DNA of 32,372 nt, taken from an uncultured bacterium (GTDB taxonomy: Bacteria; Bacteroidota; Bacteroidia; Chitinophagales; Chitinophagaceae). The notes beneath the pieces are model-generated. The model worked only from the letters and a program-made list of their open reading frames with translations. It ran no database searches and was not told the origin of the DNA. The translations under genes were made by a program, and so were the position numbers. Where the stretch lies: positions 1 through 32,372 of the forward strand of contig CAJBZC010000114.1 in the NCBI GenBank assembly GCA_903959965.1. The letters are read 5' to 3'. The first letter of the stretch is position 1. The number at the start of each line of letters is the position of its first letter. This document shows, piece after piece, positions 9,501-18,853 of this stretch.

Positions 9501-10685
9501 ATGCCGGGGATGAAATTGAAGGCAGACAGGATATTCGATGGCTGTCAATGGCTGGAGAGCGATCGTGTGCTGATCACGGATGCAAACGGACAGATCGTCG
9601 ATATCATTCCCGAAGCCGAAGCGGGAGAAGATATCATGCGATACAAAGGAACACTTTGCCCCGGATTCGTAAACGTACACGGCCACCTGGAACTCAGTCA
9701 CCTCCAAGGGCATATGTTACGCGGAACCGGCCTTCCTGGATTTCTGACGCAAGTCATCCAACAGCGTGGCTTCGATCCGGCTCAGATCCTCGATGCTATG
9801 TTCCGGGCGGATCGGGAAATGTATCAGGCAGGCATACAGGCCATGGGAGACATCTGTAACACCGCAGACTCCATCCCCGTGAAGGCCGCCAGCCGCATCA
9901 GATGGTACAACTTCATCGAAGTACTGAGTAGCAGGGATGAAGGCGCAGCACAACGTCTGGCATATTTTACCGATATACGGGACAGATTCCGGGAGACACG
10001 CTCACATATCCGGAACAGACAACCACCCTCTCCCGCCTCGCTCGCTCCACATGCACCTTACAGTGTAAGTCCGCTGAGTTTCCAAAACATCAACCTGGCA
10101 ACAACGGGAGAAACCGTCTCCCTGCACAGTCAGGAATCCCAGGCAGAAGATGAGTTATTCAGACACGGGACCGGCCCCTTCCTTGATTTTTACCGGTCGA
10201 TTGGCTTGACAGAGAACCCGGTCTCTGTAACGGGAAAATCAAGTCTAATGTCGGTACTTCCTTACTTCAACGGCAGGCAACGCATCATCCTGGTGCATAA
10301 TACATACACGACTGAAGATGACCTGTCATTTGCCGACAACATGGCACGTGAAAGAGGCCTATCCATTCACTATTGCCTGTGCCCGAATGCCAATCTTTTT
10401 ATTGAAGGCAGTTTGCCACCGGTCTCTTTGCTGTTGGCCGATGATCGAAATATTGTCATTGGCACGGACAGCCTGGCCAGCAACGATGGTTTAAGTATTG
10501 CATCGGAACTCAACACCCTGCTGAAGGCATTCCCCTCCTTAGCTGTAGAACAGGTTCTGAAATGGGCTACCTCCAACGGTGCTGCCGCCCTCGGCTTTGA
10601 AAACGAACTGGGCAGTTTCCGGATAGGAAAAACACCTGGGGTCATCCTGTTGGATGATCAACTGTCTGTACAACGGATTTGTTGA
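9501..10685 (+). CDS. Amidohydrolase superfamily protein (chlorohydrolase/deaminase-like)
   Basis: Metal-site motifs GFVNVHGHLELSHL, LAPHAPYSVS, LHSQESQAEDE, ILVHNTYT and IGTDSLASNDGLSIASELN. Confidence 0.85.
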   Translation: MPGMKLKADRIFDGCQWLESDRVLITDANGQIVDIIPEAEAGEDIMRYKGTLCPGFVNVHGHLELSHLQGHMLRGTGLPGFLTQVIQQRGFDPAQILDAMFRADREMYQAGIQAMGDICNTADSIPVKAASRIRWYNFIEVLSSRDEGAAQRLAYFTDIRDRFRETRSHIRNRQPPSPASLAPHAPYSVSPLSFQNINLATTGETVSLHSQESQAEDELFRHGTGPFLDFYRSIGLTENPVSVTGKSSLMSVLPYFNGRQRIILVHNTYTTEDDLSFADNMARERGLSIHYCLCPNANLFIEGSLPPVSLLLADDRNIVIGTDSLASNDGLSIASELNTLLKAFPSLAVEQVLKWATSNGAAALGFENELGSFRIGKTPGVILLDDQLSVQRIC

Positions 10686-10701
10686 AAATGCACAGTCCCT
10701 T

Positions 10702-11439
10702 TCAATCTAATAATGTCTGTAAAACCGGCAGGGATCTTAATGGCCCGAAATCAGAGAGATGTAGTCGATAATACTGCATGCATACCTCCAGCAGTTGACG
10801 TCTGAGGTCCCGGTTCAAGGGAATCTCCGGGAGATCTGACGGCATCGTGACTTTCAGAAACTGACTGATCCGATCACTAATGACCGGATCCGCCCAGTGG
10901 GGATGATCGGGGGGCTCCGGAATAAAGATCCCCTCCTGGAGATCCAGGAAAAAGGGCTCGGGGACTGTAGAATCCTCCATCCTGAATCCAAAGAAATGAG
11001 TCAGGTGCAACGCAAAAAAAATCGGAAAATTTGCAGATACCAACGGTTCAGCTTCATCCAACCCGACCAGTGCATCCTCCGTAAATTGAAACAGCTCCGT
11101 CATGGGATCAGGCTGTTTCAGGCATTTCTGCAAAACCTCCATCATAAAGATGACGACCGTCTGCTTCCGAATATCCCGGTCAATGGTCCGATAAAGCCTC
11201 GCCCACTGGCATTCCCGGATATGATGCAGACCCTGCCGGTCATGATGTGTGACCACCAGATCAAGTATGTTTGACGGCTGGAACTGGCTGGCACGTAAGC
11301 CGGAACTAATGCCCGACTTTCGTACCCCCTTCACCATATAACTCTGCATGCCGAACTTTTCCGTAAAAATGGTCACGATCAAGCTCGTTTCACCGTATTT
11401 AACCTGCCTGACGACGATGCCCCGGGTCTTGTGTAACAT
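10702..11439 (-). CDS. recO: DNA repair protein RecO
   Basis: MLHKTRGIVVRQVKYGETSLIVTIFTEKFGMQSYMVKGVRKSGI..., typical RecO N-terminal OB fold; adjacent to porZ. Confidence 0.88.
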   Translation of the reverse strand: MLHKTRGIVVRQVKYGETSLIVTIFTEKFGMQSYMVKGVRKSGISSGLRASQFQPSNILDLVVTHHDRQGLHHIRECQWARLYRTIDRDIRKQTVVIFMMEVLQKCLKQPDPMTELFQFTEDALVGLDEAEPLVSANFPIFFALHLTHFFGFRMEDSTVPEPFFLDLQEGIFIPEPPDHPHWADPVISDRISQFLKVTMPSDLPEIPLNRDLRRQLLEVCMQYYRLHLSDFGPLRSLPVLQTLLD

Positions 11440-11463
11440 GCTATTCTTTTGATGACACCGCCC

Positions 11464-13749
11464 TCACCGGACAATGAACACTTTGGTCACTAAGCGTTCC
11501 CGCCCCGTATCATCTGTTGCGATGACAAGATACGCTCCGCTGGCGACCCGTTCCCCCCGGTAATTCAGACCATTCCATACGGCCTGTCCTCCAAGGGCAC
11601 GGGTTTGATGCACTAGTCGTCCGTCGGGTTCCGTAATCTTCACTATGCCATCCTGCATCAACCCCCTGATGGCGATGGTACCGCTGTAACCCGGAGGAAC
11701 AGGATTCGGAAATACCACTACTTTTCCTGCAGTAGCCTCTGACGTCGTCGCCGTACCCCTAAAGGAACAGATGCCATCAAACGTGGAGATGAAAACCTCT
11801 CCCGTCAGTGGCACCACGGCAATGCGGTGCACCAGGTCGTTCAGCAACGGACTGTTCCGTTCGGTAAAGCGGTGAATGATCCTTGAACCGTCCATCCCCA
11901 CCAGCCAGACTCCGTTTCGGGTTCCGATCCACTTACGGTTGGCACCATCCACGGCGATCGTCCTGACCTCTTCGTCTCCAAACAGATAGCCCGCAAAACG
12001 GTCGAGCTGCACCACCGGCTGAAAAGCTTCGCAAGCAGCTGAAAAGGGATCTTCAAGACATTGGATGATACATACGCCCTTGGAAGTACCCACCCAAAGG
12101 AATCCATCCCGATCCAGGGCAATACATTGCACGGTTGAAGATGGAAGATTTCCCTGCCCAACCCCCTGTCTGAAAAATCTCCACCGGTCATCGGAAGGAT
12201 TGTCGGGCGTACCCCGGTCATCCAGACAGAAAAGTCCGTTCCCCTTGGGTGCCACAATCCATTTATAACCGAATTCATCGATGAGTATCTGTGAAACGGC
12301 ATTCTCCGTATGCAGAAAGGGGATAGTGAAACGTATCCATTTACCGTCTTTCTTTCTGGCCACCAGGTTCTGTGGAGCCCCATAATTGGAGATCCAGAGG
12401 GTTCCTTCCTTATCGACTGCCAATCCGGACACACGAAAGGATCCGCGGTCACCGACCGTCTCCTGTAATCCCGTACCCTGTTTAAAAATACGGATGTCAT
12501 TGTTTGAGGTGATCTCCACCAGACCACCACCAAAGGAACCAGCAAAGACCGAACCTGAAACCGGATCCCCGGCCAATGCTACCAGGTCCAGCAGACTGTC
12601 CAATACAGACCGGACATAGAGGTTGATGTTCGACCAACCTGCATCCGTAAGTCGGTAGAGTCCATTGGGATTGTAGGTGTAATTCCATGCATCATTCACG
12701 GCTCCCGCCGCTGCCCACACCTGATCTTCGAAGACCATGATATCGCCCGCCGCCGTATTGATGGGTGAATTGGGGAAGATTCGAGAAGACCTCCCTTCCG
12801 ATATCCTTAATAACCCGTTATTTTGATCGGCAACCCAAAGGGAGTTGCCCTGTATTACCGCCTGTCGGGGCAACGAAAGATCCGGATGCTCGATAATTCC
12901 TCGGATCTGACCCCGTGCATCCATCCGAATGACATAGTTTTTGCCCGGTCTCTGCAGACAAATCAGCAGCTGTCCGCCGGAGACATCCAAACCCAGGACG
13001 GAGCCGGTAAACACAGATGTCCAGCGACCATCGATGCGCATGTGCAAGGTGTCCCGGACGACGGCGACGAGCGTCTGATCGATCAAATCCACAAACCTTA
13101 CAGCTCCGGACGGAAAGCCAGGTGCCCCGACCGTCCTCCATTGACGATGATCAGCCAGATTTACTCCGTTGGCAGGAGCTGCTTTCAAACCTTCAGCTGT
13201 AGCTGCGAAGATGCTGTCGCTCGTCCTCAAGAGGTCATAGACTGCAATATTTCCCCCGGTTGTCGAAGGACGCCAGGTATCCTTCACTTCACGTCTGTCG
13301 GGATTCAATACGACGATACCCAGCCCGGTTGCCAACATGATCTCGTTACCCTGCCATGCTACGTGATGACAGGTCTTATCACCTGGAACCGAACTCAGCA
13401 TCAGATCCGGGATATTCCGAACCCTGTTCCCATCGATCAGATCCACATTCCCGTTCTCATAGACCAATACGATCCGCTTTCCCGTTGACTCACAAGCCAT
13501 TTTCCGGACCCTTAACTCACTCAATCCATTGATCTTGGTCAACCGGTCGAATGATGCTTCCTGGGTGTCATAGCGAAAAAATCCGTAGGGTGTGGCACAA
13601 AGGACCTCATTGCCGGCCATAGCCACCTGGAGCGCATTGTTGAAAGGGAGATGCTCCCTCCATGCACCGATGGGAGGAAGTTCCTGAGCATGCAGGCTGC
13701 AGACATGCATTGAAAGGCTCAGAATGATCAGGCTTCGGAGATTCACCAT
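11464..13749 (-). CDS. porZ: PorZ-like beta-propeller protein of the type IX secretion system, with C-terminal sorting domain
   Basis: Signal peptide, then IGAWREHLPFNNALQVAMAGNEVLCATPYGFFRYDT; repeated two-component-propeller motifs (LWVGTSKGVCII, KWIGTRNGVWLV); C-terminal VVFPNPVPPGYSG...GAYLVIATDDTGRERLVTKVFIVR sorting domain; recO neighbour. Confidence 0.82.
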   Translation of the reverse strand: MVNLRSLIILSLSMHVCSLHAQELPPIGAWREHLPFNNALQVAMAGNEVLCATPYGFFRYDTQEASFDRLTKINGLSELRVRKMACESTGKRIVLVYENGNVDLIDGNRVRNIPDLMLSSVPGDKTCHHVAWQGNEIMLATGLGIVVLNPDRREVKDTWRPSTTGGNIAVYDLLRTSDSIFAATAEGLKAAPANGVNLADHRQWRTVGAPGFPSGAVRFVDLIDQTLVAVVRDTLHMRIDGRWTSVFTGSVLGLDVSGGQLLICLQRPGKNYVIRMDARGQIRGIIEHPDLSLPRQAVIQGNSLWVADQNNGLLRISEGRSSRIFPNSPINTAAGDIMVFEDQVWAAAGAVNDAWNYTYNPNGLYRLTDAGWSNINLYVRSVLDSLLDLVALAGDPVSGSVFAGSFGGGLVEITSNNDIRIFKQGTGLQETVGDRGSFRVSGLAVDKEGTLWISNYGAPQNLVARKKDGKWIRFTIPFLHTENAVSQILIDEFGYKWIVAPKGNGLFCLDDRGTPDNPSDDRWRFFRQGVGQGNLPSSTVQCIALDRDGFLWVGTSKGVCIIQCLEDPFSAACEAFQPVVQLDRFAGYLFGDEEVRTIAVDGANRKWIGTRNGVWLVGMDGSRIIHRFTERNSPLLNDLVHRIAVVPLTGEVFISTFDGICSFRGTATTSEATAGKVVVFPNPVPPGYSGTIAIRGLMQDGIVKITEPDGRLVHQTRALGGQAVWNGLNYRGERVASGAYLVIATDDTGRERLVTKVFIVR

Positions 13750-13886
13750 GTAAAAATATCGAAAAAGGAGGCGGCCACATGATCAGGATGTGAATTTCAA
13801 TGGATCACAAGCATGGGTTTCCATAGCCACTCCTGATCGCATGATTAAATTACGTTCCTTTGTGAGCGAAATGAAATACAGCTGAT

Positions 13887-16235
13887 ATGTGGCAAAAAAT
13901 CGGTGAAGCCGTACTGCGCTATCGTCTCGCCCTACTTCTTAGTATCGTAGGCATAACCGGCATCATGGCGTACTACGCCGCACAGGTGAAAATGAGTTAT
14001 GACTTCATCAGAGCCATACCCACCGACCACCCGCAGTACCAGTCTTACTTGTCTTTCAAAGAAAAGTTTGGTGAAGATGGCAACATTTTGGCAGTAGGAT
14101 TCCAGACCAAGAAACTATTTGAATGGAAAACCTTCAACCGATTCAGTGCACTGCATGATTCAATAAAGCGGATTCGTGGTGTAGACGATGTACTCAGTCC
14201 CGTTTCCGCCATAAATCTGGTGAAAAATGAAGGTACCGGGCGACTGATGGCTGTGCGGATATTCCCGGCACGAGCGTCGAATCAGTTTGAAATGGACAGT
14301 GCACGCACGGTTTTTGAAAATCTCCCTTTTTACAGAGGCCTGATGTACAATCCCGAGTCCGGAACCTATCTGCTGGGCGTGAGCATTTCAAAAAATGTAC
14401 TGAACAGCAAGACAAGGGATACGGTGGTCGCAGATATCGAGACGGCAACTGCTGCTTTTGAGCGGGAAACAGGTATCAAACTGAGATACAGCGGGCTTCC
14501 GCACATCAGAACCTATATGACCACCCGAATCAATGCGGAGATGCGATTGTTCCTGCTGGGGTCCATCCTGTTTTCCGCACTGATACTGTTGCTTTTCTTC
14601 CGATCATTCAGCACTACCGTGTTATCCTTGTCGGTTGTGATCATGGGGGTCATATGGAGTATGGGGACCTTACATCTCTTCGGTTTCAAGATCACGTTGC
14701 TTTCCGCGCTCATACCGCCGCTGATCGTGGTGATCGGGATTCCCAACTGCATCTATTTCCTGAACAAGTATCATACTTCCTACATCAACAAGACGGATCA
14801 ACGCAAGGCCCTGGTGGAGATGGTGGGGAAGATGGGCATCGTCACCCTGTTCTGCAATATCGCAGCTGCTATCGGTTTTGGGGTATTCGCGCTCACCAGC
14901 AGTGTGATCCTGAAGGAATTTGGCATCGTGGCTGGCATCAACATCATGGCCTTATTTTTCATATCCCTCATCGTTATCCCGGCCGTACTCAGCTATCTGC
15001 CCATTCCGAAAGAAAAGCATACTAGATATCTCACCAATCCCTGGCTGACCTCCATCCTGACCAGGATAGAAAGATGGGTATTCGCTCACACAAAGTGGGT
15101 CTATGCCATCACCATTGCCCTTGTCCTGTTTTCCGTTGCAGGAATCTTCAGACTAAGATCTGAAGGCTTTGTAGTGGATGATCTGCCCGAGGAAGACCAG
15201 GTGTTCAGTGACCTGAAATTCTTCGAGACGCATTTCAAAGGGGTCATTCCGCTTGAGATCGTAGTGGACAGCCGAAAAAAGAACGGACTTTCCGGGATGC
15301 GTGCGCTGACTGTTTTCGAACAGATAGACTCTTTTTCGGCTTACATCACTCGGAGACCGGACATGGCGCGTCCGCTTTCCCTGGCGGAAGGTTTGAAATT
15401 TGCAAAACAGGGTTTCTATGACGGCGACAGCAACAATTACGTGTTGCCCAATGCCTTTGACGGAGCCTTTGTCGGAGAATATCTACGCCCTTCTAAAGCC
15501 AATGGAAATACGACAAACGTCGGCTTTGAACGCATCATGAAATCCTTCATCGACAGCAACAGACAGGTAACTCGTATATCGATCAATATGGCGGATGTAG
15601 GAAGCAGAAGACTGCCAATGATTCTCGATTCCCTGAAAACGGTTACAAACCGCCTGTTCGATACTTCGAAATACACGGTATCCTTCACGGGTACCAGCGT
15701 GACTTTCCTGGAAGGCAGCCGGTTCATCATAAACGGGCTATGGGAAAGTATATTCTGGGCATTCCTGCTGATCTCAGCCAGCATGCTATATCTGTTCCGC
15801 TCACTCAGGATCCTGGTTTGCTCACTCATCCCCAACATCATCCCCCTGGTCATGACGGCGGGCGTGATGGGTTGGATGAATATCCCACTTAAACCTTCAA
15901 CTGTATTGGTATTTAGTGTGGCTTTGGGGATCGCCATCGATGTGACCATCCGTTTTCTTGTGAATTATAAACAGGAATTGCCGCTTCAGAAGGGCAATGT
16001 TCGCGAGACCGTCATGAACACGATCCGACAGACAGGGATCAGCATCATTTATACATCGCTGGTATTGATTGCCGGATTCATCATCTTCGTCTTCAGCGGT
16101 TTTGGAGGTACACAAGCACTGGGCTGGCTGACATCTTTGACTTTGTTCACGGCGACAGTAACCAACCTCGTACTACTTCCTGTACTGCTGATGGCTTTCG
16201 ATAACACACCGCGTTATTCAATCAACAAGGGTTAG
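13887..16235 (+). CDS. RND/MMPL superfamily permease
   Basis: 782 aa; two MMPL-type TM bundles, FRSFSTTVLSLSVVIMGVIWSMG, GIPNCIYFLNKYH and FSVALGIAIDVTIRFLVNYKQEL. Confidence 0.85.
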   Translation: MWQKIGEAVLRYRLALLLSIVGITGIMAYYAAQVKMSYDFIRAIPTDHPQYQSYLSFKEKFGEDGNILAVGFQTKKLFEWKTFNRFSALHDSIKRIRGVDDVLSPVSAINLVKNEGTGRLMAVRIFPARASNQFEMDSARTVFENLPFYRGLMYNPESGTYLLGVSISKNVLNSKTRDTVVADIETATAAFERETGIKLRYSGLPHIRTYMTTRINAEMRLFLLGSILFSALILLLFFRSFSTTVLSLSVVIMGVIWSMGTLHLFGFKITLLSALIPPLIVVIGIPNCIYFLNKYHTSYINKTDQRKALVEMVGKMGIVTLFCNIAAAIGFGVFALTSSVILKEFGIVAGINIMALFFISLIVIPAVLSYLPIPKEKHTRYLTNPWLTSILTRIERWVFAHTKWVYAITIALVLFSVAGIFRLRSEGFVVDDLPEEDQVFSDLKFFETHFKGVIPLEIVVDSRKKNGLSGMRALTVFEQIDSFSAYITRRPDMARPLSLAEGLKFAKQGFYDGDSNNYVLPNAFDGAFVGEYLRPSKANGNTTNVGFERIMKSFIDSNRQVTRISINMADVGSRRLPMILDSLKTVTNRLFDTSKYTVSFTGTSVTFLEGSRFIINGLWESIFWAFLLISASMLYLFRSLRILVCSLIPNIIPLVMTAGVMGWMNIPLKPSTVLVFSVALGIAIDVTIRFLVNYKQELPLQKGNVRETVMNTIRQTGISIIYTSLVLIAGFIIFVFSGFGGTQALGWLTSLTLFTATVTNLVLLPVLLMAFDNTPRYSINKG

Positions 16236-16421
16236 AGATAACAAAGTCAGCAGAGATTCCATCAAGGCTCAACCTACAGAAGTTATCCATGATACCCGTT
16301 GGGAATACGCTTGTATTTCCCATTGCAGTGCAGACAATGCGCACACTATAGCCGGCCTGTCTGTAAATTTTCATGAGGATTGGATATTTGTGTTGACCTC
16401 GACTCATGTCATATTTAAAAA

Positions 16422-16456
16422 GCAAATGGCCGCTCTTTGACAGAGCGGCCATTTGC
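16422..16456 (-). terminator. Strong rho-independent terminator of the susCD-lipoprotein operon
   Basis: Perfect 15-bp inverted repeat GCAAATGGCCGCTCT-(5 nt)-AGAGCGGCCATTTGC; on the - strand it is followed by TTTTTAAATAT. Confidence 0.9.
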
Positions 16457-16476
16457 ATGTTGTATCAGTTATGATA

Positions 16477-17313
16477 TTACTTAACCAGCTGAACCTGATA
16501 ACCTGCATAAGTAACGGCACCGGCCGCATTCAGGAAGTCAAGCGTGATGGTGATCGTATTATCGCAAGCAGAGAACGCGTTAGGCTTTCCTGCAGCGCTT
16601 CTCACGAAATATGCATCACTGCCAAAAGTTTGCTGCTGGGGGATGGTAGCCTTCGGATTGATCGGATCCGTCCAATCCAGGTTGACAGTGAGGTCAGCCC
16701 AATCCCAATCATACACGTTCCTGATCTTACCGGTAGCAGTGGTAGCACTGGTGGCGGTCAGACTGTGTACCTGGGTGGTGTATGGTCCGTAAGCAAGAGC
16801 CCCCGTGTTGTTATACTCACGCGTTTTAGTATAGTTCCCTGCGAGGCTGGTCAGGCTCACGTCACACAGCTTACGCATGATGATCGTGTAGGTGTTGTTG
16901 TAATCGTTCTTGGGAACATCACCACCACCGACAGTAACACGCAGTGTGTCAACCCGCGTAGCCAGCGGATATCCTGCGAAAAGACCGGTGATCTTCAATG
17001 TATCCAGCGCCTTACCTGCAGGTATGGTGATGGTTGCGGGTCCATTATACTGCACCCCTGCCGCTGCTCCGGTACTGGATGCATAGGTCAGGTTGATGAC
17101 ACGTGCCTTGTCAGATACCGTGGTTACACCGACGGGAAGACTGAAAGGAACGGCGGATGCACGCACATAATAAGTGCTTTGCAGAACGGACGTATTGAAC
17201 TTGGCAGCGGAAGCCGGTACAAGATCCGTATCCACGGCCATATTGTTCTTTTGGCAGGAACTGAATCCAGCAAGCACTGCCAGGGTAAGTATGCTTATTG
17301 ATAGTTGCTTCAT
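16477..17313 (-). CDS. SusCD-associated surface lipoprotein (Calx-beta/DUF4843-like N-terminal region by resemblance)
   Basis: Lipobox VLAGFSSC; NLTYASSTGAAAGVQYNGPATITIPAGKALDTLKI resembles lipoproteins downstream of susCD; third gene of the operon. Confidence 0.65.
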   Translation of the reverse strand: MKQLSISILTLAVLAGFSSCQKNNMAVDTDLVPASAAKFNTSVLQSTYYVRASAVPFSLPVGVTTVSDKARVINLTYASSTGAAAGVQYNGPATITIPAGKALDTLKITGLFAGYPLATRVDTLRVTVGGGDVPKNDYNNTYTIIMRKLCDVSLTSLAGNYTKTREYNNTGALAYGPYTTQVHSLTATSATTATGKIRNVYDWDWADLTVNLDWTDPINPKATIPQQQTFGSDAYFVRSAAGKPNAFSACDNTITITLDFLNAAGAVTYAGYQVQLVK

Positions 17314-17338
17314 GGTCTGTTTGTTTTATCCATTGGGA

Positions 17339-18829
17339 TTATTCCGGATTCTGATCTGCCGGCGTCATGCTGGCATTATTGTCCAGTTCACGCTGCGGGA
17401 TACGCATCAGGAATCGGTTATCGGCAGGACTGGTTGTATAAACAACAGGGTTGAAGTTTGGTGCACCATGGTTGCCAGCACCTGTCGGTCTGTTCAAGCC
17501 TAATTTCAGACGCTTGATGTCAAGCAGACCGAAACCTTCGCCCCAAAGTTCAATGCGACGCTGCAGGAGGATTTCAGAAACAAGGGCAGCACCGCTGCGC
17601 GTACCGGCAGAGTAAGCCGGATTACGAACTTTTACAAGTGCTTCCAATACGGTGCGTGCACCTGCATCGTTAGCCTGACGAGCCAGGGCTTCAGCTTCGA
17701 TCAGAAACATTTCTGAAGCCCTCATATAGAGGTAATCAGCCTGCCAGCGATTGGACAGATCGGGAACCTGATGCTTCAGCTGGCAATAATCAGGGATCGT
17801 AGTGGTACCAGTACCCGGGGTGCGGAAAACGGTCTTGCGCACGTCACCGGTCGGAATCTGGTCGTACAGATCCTTCGTTATCTTCTTTTGCTGACCCAGT
17901 GCTGCATAACCACCAACATTGGGATCTATATGAGAGAAGAATGAAGCGTAGATCGTTGCCTCAGCAGCCGGGATGATAGAACCCCACATCCATTCCGGAT
18001 TGGTGATGGAAGAGAAGGCGCTGCGGGCCGTGTACTGAGCCGAAGTCATCAGGGTATAACCTGCCTTGGCCAGGTTGGCATACTTGGAAGCGTTTGCCCA
18101 ATCTTCCTGAGCCAATGCAACCCTTGCACGGATACCCCTGACCACACTCACATCCATGTAGTTCTTCGTAGAGCGAGTCTTGCCGTTCAGCAGCGTCTCA
18201 GCCTCTGTGAGGTCTGCGATCATGCGGGTATAGACATCCTGAACTGTTCCGCGAGCTTTACCGCCCGTCGTGTCCTTAGTATAGATGGGAATGCCTTTGG
18301 CACTCTCATTACCCTTGTAGGTCTGCTGATAAAGATTCACAAGGTAATAGTAGCAATAAGCACGAATACCCAATGCCTGCCCTTTGATGGACTCTTTCTG
18401 GGTAGCAGAGGCATTCTTCACACCATCCACAAAATTGTACAGCTTGTTGGCTTGCTTGATCATATCGTAGTAACGATACCAGACAAAATCAGGCATTTGA
18501 CCACCCGTGGCCAATCCAAAATGCGTGTACTGGTAAGTGGTGTTGTACCAGCTGTAACCCTGGGTATGCACAACCATATCGTTGCCCATCAGATCCAGGG
18601 ACAGATCGATGGATTTCTGACCGTAGTCGGAGTGGCTGCCCCCGCCTACGGCGAAGGTGAACATCTCCTTGTAAAGTCCTTCCACCGTGGCATTCACAGC
18701 GGAGATATCACTGAAGATCTGGGCCTCTGAAACGGCATTCTGCGGAACCGTTTCCAGATAGTCCTTCTTACATCCTCCGAGGGCTATAAGACCCGTCAGA
18801 GATGCCATTATCAGGATTCTTTTATTCAT
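17339..18829 (-). CDS. SusD/RagB family nutrient-binding outer membrane lipoprotein
   Basis: Lipobox LIALGGC; LETVPQNAVSEAQIFSDISAVNATVEGLY, IKGQALGIRAYCYYYLVNLYQQTYKG, YLYMRASEMFLIEAEALAR and EILLQRRIELWGEGFGLLDIKRL. Confidence 0.93.
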   Translation of the reverse strand: MNKRILIMASLTGLIALGGCKKDYLETVPQNAVSEAQIFSDISAVNATVEGLYKEMFTFAVGGGSHSDYGQKSIDLSLDLMGNDMVVHTQGYSWYNTTYQYTHFGLATGGQMPDFVWYRYYDMIKQANKLYNFVDGVKNASATQKESIKGQALGIRAYCYYYLVNLYQQTYKGNESAKGIPIYTKDTTGGKARGTVQDVYTRMIADLTEAETLLNGKTRSTKNYMDVSVVRGIRARVALAQEDWANASKYANLAKAGYTLMTSAQYTARSAFSSITNPEWMWGSIIPAAEATIYASFFSHIDPNVGGYAALGQQKKITKDLYDQIPTGDVRKTVFRTPGTGTTTIPDYCQLKHQVPDLSNRWQADYLYMRASEMFLIEAEALARQANDAGARTVLEALVKVRNPAYSAGTRSGAALVSEILLQRRIELWGEGFGLLDIKRLKLGLNRPTGAGNHGAPNFNPVVYTTSPADNRFLMRIPQRELDNNASMTPADQNPE

Positions 18830-18853
18830 AGTCTTCGTATTTGAGGTTTGTTA

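Noticed and set aside
11464-13749. Possible hybrid two-component sensor because of the two-component-regulator propeller repeats
   Set aside because: No histidine kinase, receiver or AraC domain; it ends in a T9SS sorting domain and neighbours recO, fitting PorZ.
16453-17301. 282-aa plus-strand ORF antisense to the SusCD-associated lipoprotein
   Set aside because: It starts inside the terminator stem, has no family signature, and the opposite strand has a signal peptide, lipobox and operon context.
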